A stretch of 64,000 nt of DNA from positions 2,702,456-2,766,455 of the forward strand of contig CM060062.1 in the NCBI GenBank assembly GCA_030533445.1. The letters are read 5' to 3'. Source of the DNA: Cyprinodon diabolis (lineage: Eukaryota; Chordata; Actinopteri; Cyprinodontiformes; Cyprinodontidae). The position numbers and the translations under genes were made by a program. Under the pieces are notes generated by a model. It saw nothing but the letters and a program-made list of their open reading frames with translations, searched no databases and was not told the DNA's origin. Position 1 is the first letter of the stretch. Each line of letters opens with the position of its first letter. Below, in pieces: positions 10,401 through 20,257 of this stretch.

Positions 10401-12341
10401 TCCATCTAATAAATAAAATTATTTAAAGCTTAAAGGTAAAGTCCGGTCAGCAAGGAATAATCAATGGATCATTATTTATGCCTAAAACTAATACGTTCGT
10501 GGTCAATTTAGTGCTAATCAGTAAAAAAATAAAAACAATTTTCATGGCGATCACTGAGTCAGGGAGCGGCCATTTTTGCCCAAATATAGTAGCCCCTCCC
10601 TCCTGCCATCTTCCAGCAGTGACGTCACGGTGCGGTAAGCCTAGCGCCATTCTCCCCGCTTTACAAGCTAAATCAATGGGAACTACTAGACACATCTGCA
10701 ATCAACAACAATTACTGAAGATTTCCAGAGGACTTCACCATTGAAATTCACCAGAGCTATAGTGAAACTGACAATGCCCACGTGCATGGCAGCTGGATGC
10801 TGGAATACATCGGGTAAAAGTGAAAAAAAGAGTTATTCCACCTTTCTGATTCCTGATCCTCCACGGACGGGTTGGTCGTTGGATCAGCAACTTGAAGAGG
10901 GAGGATTTGCCATCGAACTTCTGGCCAGAGAAAAAACACGTAATATGTAGCCAACATTTGGAAGAAGAATGTTTTCAAGATGACTTGGATAATAGCGCGT
11001 TGTGACAAACACCAGATACAGCACTGGGACTTGATCAACAGCCGATACTGCACCGTGACGTCACTAACCAGTAGGTGGCAGTAGTGTTCTTTGACAAACA
11101 TGGATGCCTCCAGTAAAGTAACCTGACTCCGCCAGATGGATTTGCTCCGCATATCCATCTGGAAACCTTCTGTTGAAGTAATTTTGGGAAGGGGCGAAAA
11201 TACTGGTTAGCTGATTGGCCTATGTTGGTGATAGACGGGCCAAATAAACCAATCAGATCAACGAAGCATATGACGTACTAACAGCCAGGCTACTCTTGGC
11301 GAAACCAGTCAGGAGAAGAGCAAAAACATCTTTTCCTCTGAGAAAAGCCTCCAGAGCAGTGTTTTGCTCTTCTTTCAGTGAAGAAATACTCTGTAATTCC
11401 GATAAAACTTGCTCGATAGCCACGCTAACGCTAGTTTCATCGGCTGAAGCCGCCATGTTCTTTAGACTGAACTGTCGCGCTTCTCGTTGCGTCACACCTC
11501 AACCCGCCTCAAAGCCAACGCTGATTGGACGTTCGTTTGGTGAACGGCTCCAAATTTTCTTCAACGGAGAGTCTCCAGACTGATCTGCGAGTGAAACCTT
11601 GAAAGCTCGCGAGATCAGGATGGTCTCACGAGGCTACCAGTAAAGCACATTCACATGTAAATTACTATGAATAAAAAACACGGATCATTTATTGAACAGG
11701 ATGGAATAAATTTATATTTAAAGGACTTTCAGAAGTTTGAATTCTGAATATGAGCAACTTTTCCTTTAAACGCTGCATGTTTGTTTTTTGATCCCATCAT
11801 CATGTTAGAAATCTGTAGCATGTAAAATAATTTATTGCAAAAATCTTTTATTTTGAAGATGTTTCAGATAGTGGATTTTGAAAATCCACTAGGGGTTAAT
11901 GTCTCTTTCTCTCCATGCTTCCTGTTGTTGACCTGTTGGTTCTGATCCGTTGCAGATGCTGCTGAGTCGGCGGCAGGAGGTCTGCGACAGCCTGAAGTTT
12001 CCTATGGAGGAGGTGGAGCTTAGCATGGGCATGTCCACAGACTTTGAGCACGCTGTAAGTAGCCCCTCCCTCTAACGCCATGAAGCGCTGATGTCAAACA
12101 GCATCTCAGTGTCTCTCTCTCTTCATGCACGCCGTCCTGTGGATCGCAGATCGAAGTGGGCGCCACCAACGTGCGCGTCGGCAGCATCATTTTCGGCAAC
12201 AGGGAGTACCCCAACAGCGCGTTAAACACCCCCAACCCTAGCCCCCTGCCCAGTCCGGCTCCCAGCCCCGAGAAAACCTCCAAGACGGTGTCAGAAGAAG
12301 CGGCCAAGAAGATGCACCATCTGACCGTATCTGAACACTGA
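7405..12341 (+). CDS. plpbp: Pyridoxal phosphate homeostasis protein (PROSC family), 8 coding exons
   Basis: Exons 7405-7494, 7946-8053, 9309-9344, 9421-9496, 9566-9706, 9788-9930, 11956-12054 and 12150-12341 join in phase to 294 residues (human about 275). The fold is an alanine-racemase-type TIM barrel that binds but does not catalyse with PLP; it buffers free PLP and supplies apo-enzymes. Visible landmarks: RLVAVSKTK with the PLP-binding lysine at residue 44; FGENY closing exon 2; KWHFIGHLQ at 87-95; GLMTIG at 178-183; and the phosphate-binding LSMGMS at 220-225. The start [11 protein letters not shown] resembles the human MWRAGSMSAELG; the internal ATG at 7420 is a possible alternative. 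The C-terminus after about residue 255 is a Pro/Ser-rich tail unlike the human one. Intron 2 is mostly minisatellite; intron 6 carries two transposon remnants. Confidence 0.96.
8062..9300. repeat. Minisatellite of 27-bp and 18-bp units in plpbp intron 2
   Basis: About 1.24 kb of tandem units built on TGACGCTGACCTCTG followed by a 12-base C/T-rich tail (27 bases in all), interspersed with 18-base units (TGACGCTGACCTGTCTCA) near 8490-8890. Units vary at a few positions (TTCCC/CTCCC, CCA/CCG, GACGCT/GGAGCT), giving higher-order patterns. The + strand is pyrimidine-rich. Because 27 and 18 are multiples of three, several frames stay open on both strands; those ORFs are not genes. Confidence 0.95.
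10741..10995 (+). pseudogene. Decayed THAP-type zinc-finger exon in plpbp intron 6
   Basis: From the ATG at 10772 a frame reads [11 protein letters not shown], the C-x4-C start of a THAP domain, then a conserved-looking FLIPDPP. After about 10870 the conserved reading continues in another frame: a Trp, SNLKRE-like residues, FWPEKKH, then CSQH (the C-x2-H half of the C2CH finger) and EEECFQDDL near 10919-10990. The frame change marks a one-base frameshift. THAP fingers head P-element-like and Kolobok-like transposases as well as host genes; position in an intron with no further host exons favours a transposon remnant. Confidence 0.6.
11119..11636 (-). mobile_element. Non-autonomous DNA transposon with 9-bp target duplication and helicase-like fragment
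   Basis: Imperfect inverted ends start TAACCTGACTCC at 11119 and finish GAGGCTA at 11636; the similarity resumes in the subterminal region (TCTGGAAACCTTCTGTTGAAG near 11158-11178 against the complement of 11549-11572). The direct repeat CCAGTAAAG flanks it at 11110-11118 and 11637-11645, a 9-bp duplication as in Mutator-like elements. On the minus strand an 80-codon frame (11495-11253) starts with Met and includes [20 protein letters not shown] followed by [11 protein letters not shown], which looks like a degraded Walker A region (family form xPTGxGKS) of a RecQ-like or DEAD-box-like helicase. It stops soon after, so only an N-terminal fragment remains. Confidence 0.7.
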
Positions 12342-14819
12342 AGGAGATCATTAAAACGCCTCCAGGACATTCGGGGGGAGTTAGGACTTCTCTGTTTCCC
12401 CTTTTTGTAATCAGCCGTTTAGCGTCCAGTTCGGTTTTCTTTTCCATCTCTGACAGCAGAGTCCTGCAGGTGTTTTGGACCTGGAGGGCTCTGCCTGCCA
12501 GCCTGAGGAGGACCTTCACCGAGGAACCCGTCCTGCAGCCAGAGGTGAAGCTCTGCTGGATTAGTCAGTATCTTACCCGCAGTAGACGGCGCTCCGGCGC
12601 TGGAATCTGGAACGGTCGATTTGTTCTGGTTCTCAAAGACTCAAACATTTAAACAGGTTTACATCTGGTCTCTGCTGGTCCAGATGTGCGGCCCTAACGG
12701 CCCACAGCACCATCCAGGGGGGAGACGCTTTGTTCAGATTATTCCTCCCAGATTAAGGCTGGTGGTCCTCCTTCTGAAGCCCACCGCTGCTTTTAGGAAC
12801 CGGATTTAAGAACCAAATCAGTTTTAGGGGTGAGGCGGAAGTTTAGCTCAGTAAAAATCAGGGTTTCCAGTTCAGCAGCGTTCATCTCCTTCTGCAGCTA
12901 GGATACTGACTGCTCACAGCTGCTCCGCACATCCTCCCTTCTGTCCATCTCTTTCAGATTCCTGTTTTCTAAGAAGAGTCTTAACTGGTGGAAGTTTTCT
13001 TGACTTAACCAGAAATGATTGACCCGGTTTGTTTCCAACGTGACGTGGAAAAACTGAACCGACTGGCTGTAAATTCAATAAATGGTTTATCCCTTTATAC
13101 AAGTGATCTTGGGTTTGATATGGCACTCCAAATACTTTATTCTTGGTATGGAGGGAGGGGTTGTTTGGTTTTCCTGTGCGTGTTTGTGTCTGTGCAGTGC
13201 TGTGATGTCAGAAAGGAGAGAAAGTGAATCTATGCAAACGTTTGGATGGTTTCTAACGTTTCCGGCCGTGAAGCTGAAGTGGTTTCCTCAGAGAAACTCG
13301 CCGGTTTCCTGTTTCCATGTTTAATGTCCGTGGAAAACAACTAAAGAGATGAACTTGTGCTTAGATGTGTCCTTATTAATTTGAGGCATCTCAACTTTGT
13401 TTGGTTTTAGTGGCGAGACCAAAGCCAAGCAATAAATTTACTGTTAAAATGATTCATTTCTGTGTTTTTATTGATTTTCTGAGTTTAAATCTGAAACGTT
13501 CTGGGACAAAGTTGGTTTTAATAAACAGTTCAGGTTCAAAAATTTAAAACAGAAAATATTTGCCTCACATCCACAAAAAATAAATAAATAAAAAACACAT
13601 AAAAATAAACATTCTGTAAGTTTTAAATAAGTAAGATTGAACTGTGAGATTCAGCCGGTAAAGACCAGCAGGAAACAGTAACATTGATCCTAAACAAAGA
13701 CGAAGTTTCGAATCTATTCAAGGATTTCAGACACTTAAATAAACTAAAGAGAAAATTTACTTATGTTCACAAGCTGCACTTTTTTCAAATTTAAAAAATA
13801 ATTTTCTAGAAAGAAAACTTGGATCCTGTTGTTCTGTTTGAACCATCAGAAAAAACTGAATAAAGTAGAAGAATCCGTTTTCTAGCCTTCAAATATTCGG
13901 GCTTTAAGGTTTTTATAAAACTTTAATTTTTACTAGAAACTGAATAAATGAAACACAAACTAACAAATTTATAAACACAGGTTGTGAATCTGAAAATTTC
14001 CTGAAGGAAAATGTTTTGAAAGCACTTCCTGTTAGCATGCTAACAGGCTAATGCATCATGTGTAACCAGGCGAAACATTATGACCCCTAACAGGAGGACT
14101 GGGATGAAGCGGATCACGGATCGACGTTCCTGAATCGCTTTAAAGCAACAGATCAGAGACATTCCTGGAAAATAAAACCATCAGGTAGAAGTTGAGGACA
14201 AAGCAAATATCCAACGGTTCAGACAGGTTCAGTTACTGCAGCTCCGTCTGCACATAACTCTGACTTCTATGAAGCTAAACTGGGCCCCGCTCCCTCTGAG
14301 CTGGATGCTGCTCCCTGATTGGTCATCTGAACTGAGACCTGCACAGATAAGAGGCGCCGTAAAGAAGCAGTGTGACGGTGATGCGACGCGTCTGCAGACC
14401 CCACCGTGTTCCTCTGGACTGTCTGCAGAACGAGGACGCCGGGTGCCAGTCTACGGTGGCCTGGTTATCTCACAGGTTCGTGTTTTAAAGCTGTTCTGCT
14501 GCTTGAACAAGATGGAGCAGAACATCCATTAACGGCAAACCGACCTGCAGCATCAATAACCTACAGAAGAGGATCAGAAATGAGCTGAAAAATAAAAACG
14601 GATTCACCAAATGGAAACTTGGCTATTGAGTTTCTCCTAACATGAATTTTCTCTTTCTTCCACAGACATTAAAAACCACATAATGAACAGAAAAACGTCC
14701 GCTGGGTCCCAAATAAACGGGTAAAAAGGAGAAGCTTCCTTTTCAGGCCTCTGGCTGGAAACCGGATCTCCTCCCAGATGTTTCTGCTCATCTGTTCAGT
14801 CCAAATCTCCCAGAAGATC
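12342..14819. other. Tail-to-tail space between plpbp and tmed4
   Basis: Holds the 3' UTRs of both convergent genes. A + strand AATAAA at 13431-13436 is the likely plpbp signal (UTR about 1.1 kb). On the minus strand AATAAA reads at 13472-13467, with further AATAAA-like words to 13620, any of which could end tmed4. No additional gene or mobile element was recognised. Confidence 0.55.
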
Positions 14820-17800
14820 CTAAACCAGCTTCTTGGCCTCAAAGAAGCTTTTCAGGTGCCTCATCTGCCAGATCCCCGTGACGATGAGGATGAAGGTCTG
14901 AGCGATGGACCACCAGAGGACGCGCTGGTTGGTGCTCTCGCTGGTCATGCGGAACCTCTCCTCCCGGTACTGCAGAAACAGAAAACAGCCGGTGAGCAGC
15001 TGCAGCTGCTGCAGACGTCTGCAGCTTCACTCACTCACCCTCTGGTAGTTCTGCTCCTTCTGGATCTGCTCCACCTGGTCCAGCAGCTGCCGCACTCGCA
15101 GCTCCAGCTCCGTCAGCTTGTCCTTTGCAGCGATTTCAGGGTAGTTGTTGGTGTGTTCTCCGACCTGGATGTCCAGATGGACCCTCTGCAACATTCAGGA
15201 GGAGGAGCAGATTTAGGAAACTCTTGCTTCATGTAATCCCAAATATACGTCTGCAGTCTGAATAGGATGAAAATAACTGACTATCAATAACGCTTCACGT
15301 TCAGACTGATTGAGCTTCATTTATAAAGCAGGTCAAACCATCCAACCTCTAGACCAGGGGTAACCAATTAAAGATCAGCGGGGTCCGAATACAGAAAATC
15401 ATCAACCAGTAAAGGTCTGGAAAGATTTTTAATTATAATCTGTTACTTTAAACAGAATTTAACACTGAAATAAAAAGCAGGTTTTAATGCATCTATGTTA
15501 TACATTGACTTTTTAATGATAATAAAAAAAAATCTAAATAGCTTTTTTTGGATTAGAGAACAACAATCGTTCAGTTTGGTTTATAGACAATTTCCTGATT
15601 CCCATATTTTCTGAAACACCTGAACTGAGCGTTTGTTATTTTCGTTCTTTTTTCCGTCTTAATGTTGGCAGTGGGCTTTAGGCTGCCCTGCAAGGCTTTA
15701 AACCTGGGTTTAACCGGAGACTAAGCCATTCTCAAGCACATATCAAGGTGCTCATTTTGAGCCTGGATCCAGATTTATTGTTGATTCTGTTCATGGTGGA
15801 GAATCCTGCTTCACAGCAGCAGGTTGAGCCAAACATCCTCTAAATGTTCAGGGTCATCTCTGAGCACGCCATTTCACTTTTCTTTCACCAGTTCACCGCA
15901 GTTCTTCCAGCAGTCCACACTTTCTCTGCTCTCTTTTTCTCATCGTCTTCTCCTTCTTTCCCATCGCCCGGCTTGCCACAGGTTTGCCTGCTGTGTCTAA
16001 AAGTAGCAGCAGCAGCAACCCAGACTGACAGCTCATTGGCTCATTTGGATCACGTGCAGCCTGGAGCCGGACGCTCTGCTTTACCGTATTAACAGGAGAA
16101 GAGGCGCAGGGGAAGTTAGACACTGTCGTTGGACAACATTCGATAATTTATAAATGTTTTAAATCAGGTTGGGTCTGGATTAGCCAGCAGGTGGGTCCGG
16201 ATCCGGACCGCAGTCCACTGATCCGTGACCTCTGGTCTAGAAGTTCAAAGCTGGAAAAGACCAAAGTCTGGCAGCCCAAGGTTATTCTGAAAATAAGCAT
16301 CAAACACCAAAATATCATCAGCATTGTGCTCCAGCCTCTCTCCTTTCACATTCAACGCATGAAGGTTTAGATTAGTAATAATAGCATTTTATTCCTTAAG
16401 ATGAAATATAGTAAAAGATCAAAGGTCAAGGCTACAACTTTTTAAATACATCTACAGGACATCTATAGTGGAACACAATAAAGGTTTTACTCTGAAAAAA
16501 TGTTTAGAATATAAATAATTGCTTTAAACATCCCAAATATGTAAATATTTCCTTTGGTTACCATGCCAACATCATCATGAAAGGATCCTGCACCAATAAG
16601 AATAGTAGGTTAATTATCATCTGTTTGAAAAAACTTAAGTTTCATTTCTCAGATTTAAGCCAAAATCAGAAAGAAGCAAACCGAGGCGAATGTCGCCCTG
16701 AAGGAGGCTCAAATTTAAATTCCCTGATGCTAACCTTCGGTTCTGTTCTCAGTCAGATTATTTTACGTTCAAACTAAAGATTAAACCAAATCAGAGACCT
16801 CAGAACCCCATTTTCACTCCCCTCTCTAACCGATGCGTGCCAAGCTCGGTTCCTTACGACACATCACGCTAGCACGGTTCCTCGCCTCCTAGTGGCGATC
16901 TACGGTAATACTGCTTTCTAGAGGGAAAGAAGCAAACCAAGATGGCGGCGCCTGTAACATTCAGGGAGTTTGCGGAGAATCAGGCGAAGAAGGCAGCCTT
17001 TGGTGAATTTACTTGACAGAGTCGGCTTTTGGGAAGTGGATACGACAAACGATTGTCTAATCAGGGCTTCCAGACGCAGGAAACAACGACAGACGTTGAG
17101 GTTCATCCCACTGCTAAGCAGAATCATCACTGGGCCGAGCCCTACTGATGAACTAGTACCATGTTAGCACGGTTCAGTTCTGCGTACCATTTACACTCAA
17201 CAGTTATGGAAGTAAATCTGTGTCGCTGGGATTTGAATTAAAAATGCCACTGAAATTTTAATGTTGTATGTTTGTATTTACTGTTTCAGTGTTAAAATAT
17301 ATTCAGAACACATTTTTGACTTAAAAAAATTAATTGTCATTATTTCTACACAGTTGAAATATCATTTGTTATTTTCTCTTCAAGCTAAAAATTCACATTT
17401 CAAAGTGATTACATTTTCAATACTCATTTTTCAGTTAAATTTTTGAGTGTTAAAAAAATCTGCATATAAAAAAATTCAACCTTTCAAAATTCAAACTCAA
17501 TATTTTCAGCCTCCTGAGATTCAACTGGCTCTATTTCACTGTCTTAAATTCGGCGTCTAAATCCCGTTACGTTTTCTAAGTCACGTGACGTGACGCTTGC
17601 GGCGCTCATACGGAAGGAAAACCAGCATGACGGAGCCGGTCATGCAAGCTAACGCTAACTCAGCTACGGAAAAAGGAAAGTAATAAACTCACCGTTGAGT
17701 TAGCGTGAAGTGAAATAGAGCCAGTTGAATCTCAGGAGGCTGAAAATATTAAGTTTGAATTTTGAAAGGTTGAATTTTTGTATATGCAGTTTTTTTAACA

Positions 17801-20021
17801 CTCAAAAATTAAACTGAAACATAAGTATTGAAAATGTAATCACTTTGAAATAGTAATGTGAATTTTTAGCTTGAAGAGAAAATAAATTAAATTTCAACTG
17901 TGTAGAAATAATGACAATGAATTTTTTTAGGTCAAAAATGTGTTGTGAATATATTTTAACACTGTAAGTACAAACATACAACATTTAAATTTCAGTGGCA
18001 TTTTTAATTCAAATCCAAGCGAAACAGATTTACTTCCATAACAGTTACCGTGCTCGGCCCGATCTCTGCACGGTTTCTAAAGGGTAGTGGAAATGGGGCT
18101 GATAGGTCCGTCTGATCCGCAGCCTTATTGGAGCTCAGCGGTTAAACTGTTGTGAGTCGGGCTTCCTACCAGCTTCCCGCCAGCAAACAGAGCCATCTTG
18201 GTGGAATTGGAGTGCAAACAGATCTGATGCTCTCCAGGAGTGTGGGAGGTGAAGGTGAAGCGTCCCTCTGAGCCGTACTGACGAGACAGGATGATCTGGA
18301 ACAAACCAGCAGACAGACCCTCAGCATTAAAGTGACGGCTTTCATCAGAGCATCTCCTCTCAGTCTACCTTTGTGTCCGGATCCTTGATCTCCACATGCA
18401 TCCCGAGGCCCGGGGTGGAGGGAAGGAAGGAGCTGGTCTGCTTGTCCCACAGCTGAGTCCGGTACTTTCCTGCCAAACAGGTCAAAATCCTTCAGCGTTT
18501 CAAAGGACGGCAGCTTGAAATGATCGTTTTAACAATCCTAGTCTGTCCATTTTACAGTAGAGCGATAATGGCGCCGTGTGCGAGAGGTTTCAATAAGACG
18601 TCTGGCTTCACATGCCGACCCACTGGACCTACTGGTTCTAAACTGGAAACAGGCTTCAGTGCTAAATGGCTTTACTGAGCATCAGTTATAAACATCTAAC
18701 TTTGACCAAACATCACTTTGTTTTCCTGGGTCAGACCAAGATTTAAACAAAGAAACAAAAAAACAGCCCTAAAAACAGTTTAAACTCAAATTATTTATGT
18801 CCCTGGCAGATCAGGGTATAAAATAATGTTCAAATAATCTGTTTATTGTACATATAAAAGGCTTTTAAAAATACTTTGGACCTCTCTGCATTTAACCCAC
18901 CCCCTTAGGGAGCAGTGGGCTGCCATTGCGCGGTCCCCGGGGAGCAGTGTGGGGTTAAGGGTCTTGCTCAGGGACCCTGAGTGGCAGGCTGTGGGGATAG
19001 AACTTGCAACCTTCTCACATAACAGAGAACTGCTCTAACCACTAGGCCAGCACTCCCCCTTACCTCAATCCTTCTAAACATACTAAGGTGGGACGGTTGA
19101 TTGATTTGATCAACCTTTGTTGTTTAGTTTTTTTTAACAAAGGTTTAATTTTTTGGAAAGAAAAGATTTTTTCACAAATCCACCCTACGGGCTTCCGTAG
19201 CTCAGAGCAACAATAGTTCTTCACTCTATGGAGTTTGGATGTCTTCTCATAACTGGGAAAGCAGCTCGCTGTGTGATTAAAACTCACTGCAAAAATATAA
19301 TTAGTTTTAATTTCATTGTTTGTTGTGAAAAGCTCGAATTTTGCTGCCCTTTAAATTAAAGTCACCTTCCAGAGGGAAGGACTGAAATAAGAGCTTGTTT
19401 TTAAGCACAATAGATGCCATCACTATTTTCATTATGAGACTTTACTTAGAAAGAAAAGGGGAGATTAGATTTCTAAGTCATATTATCCAGCCTTATGGTA
19501 ACCTCATTAGCATCTGAGCAATTTGATCAGAACTGTGGAGCGCCTAAATATGCCAAGGGATCATCACAGGGCTTTTAAATCCACTTAAATAAACAGATTG
19601 AACTCTGATCATTCATTTGATAATTCATTTCATAATTTAGCTCCACAGCTGTTAGCTTTATTGCTGTTAGCTCCACAGCTGTTAGCTTTATAGCTGTTAG
19701 CTCCACAGCTAGCAGCTCCTTTAGTAAAAGTGAAAACATGTTAAAGTGCGAATATTAAATCTAACAAGGTGCAAATGTTATATTGTTTCATAGAATCCCA
19801 GCAATCCAGCCAGTGAAGTCATCATTCTGCTTCAGCTTTTAGCATAGCTAGCTGGCTTCATGCTAGCCAGCCGCTAGCTTACCGATGACCATGGTCTCAT
19901 CGGGAATCTCTTCCACGAAGCATTTTTTCTCTGTCTCTCCGATGTGGAAGTAGAGAGCATAGCTGGTGTGGATGCAGGCTAGCAGGACAGAGAGAGCAGC
20001 GGCGGGGATGGAGAGCATCAT
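14820..20021 (-). CDS. tmed4: Transmembrane emp24 (p24) trafficking protein 4, 5 coding exons
   Basis: Minus-strand exons 20021-19883, 18469-18369, 18295-18170, 15185-15039 and 14969-14820 join in phase to 220 residues (human about 227). Order: signal peptide about 1-22 ending SYA; GOLD domain from [13 protein letters not shown] through the TPGLGMHVE and [20 protein letters not shown] segments; a luminal coiled coil (about 135-175); one membrane span ([16 protein letters not shown]); and a short cytosolic tail with FF and the terminal KKLV dilysine COPI signal. It cycles between ER and Golgi as a cargo receptor in COPI/COPII vesicles. WDKQ...[11 protein letters not shown] fits TMED4 rather than its paralogue TMED9 (YDKQREEYQPATPG). 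An in-frame ATG 16 codons upstream (20069) is possible, but the later Met pair starts a clean signal peptide. Confidence 0.94.
16806..18098. mobile_element. hAT-like element in tmed4 intron 3, interrupted by a fold-back element
   Basis: Ends are similar inverted repeats: CCCCATTTTCACTCCCCT at 16806 and the complement of AGGGTAGTGGAAATGGGG at 18081-18098, continuing into shared AACC.TGC..GCTCGG words. The interior 16870-17165 contains a CpG-rich stretch beginning ATGGCGGCGCCTG and short open frames that I cannot assign. It is split by the element at 17206-18039. No target duplication for the outer element was found, so the class is uncertain. Confidence 0.5.
17206..18039. mobile_element. 834-bp fold-back transposon with arms of about 330 bp
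   Basis: Arms 17206-17541 and 17709-18039 are inverted copies, differing by scattered substitutions and small indels (ATGGAAGTAAATCTGT at the left, its complement at the right). The spacer of about 165 bases is unrelated single-copy-looking sequence with ACGTGACGTGACG and an ATGACGGAGCC-like word. The direct repeat AACAGTT lies on both sides (17199-17205, 18040-18046). A transcript would form a very long hairpin; the mirrored arms also create look-alike open frames on opposite strands. Confidence 0.85.
18881..19060 (-). mobile_element. tRNA-derived SINE in tmed4 intron 1
   Basis: Read on the minus strand from 19060, the sequence starts like a tRNA: an A-box-like TGGCCTAGTGGTTAGAG and, about 35 bases later, a B-box-like GGTTGCAAGTTCTATCC, then a tail with CTGAGCAAGACCCTTAACCC. 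This is the common layout of fish tRNA-head SINEs. It lacks a usable tRNA fold end to end, so it is not a tRNA gene. Confidence 0.7.
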
Positions 20022-20177
20022 GTCGCCTCCTTCTCTGCAGCGATCATCAGCAGCTTCTCTGCGGAACAAGGAAGGGTATTTCCTGCTGCCTGGGAGTTCT
20101 CTGCCCTGGTTTTAGACTGACAGGCACAGTCGCTTTCAAAAGCGGCTTTGTTTTTTTTCCGTTGGAAGTTTAAAGCT

Positions 20178-20257
<80 letters not shown>

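Noticed and set aside
12342..13330. Several 60-80-codon ORFs downstream of plpbp
   Set aside because: They lie in the 3' UTR, show no family similarity and no splice support.
17261..17984. Two similar 60-codon ORFs on opposite strands (starting MLYVC)
   Set aside because: They are the same AT-rich sequence in the two arms of the fold-back element, not genes.
18990..19060. tRNA gene on the minus strand
   Set aside because: A- and B-box-like words are present, but no complete cloverleaf or acceptor stem; it is the head of a SINE.
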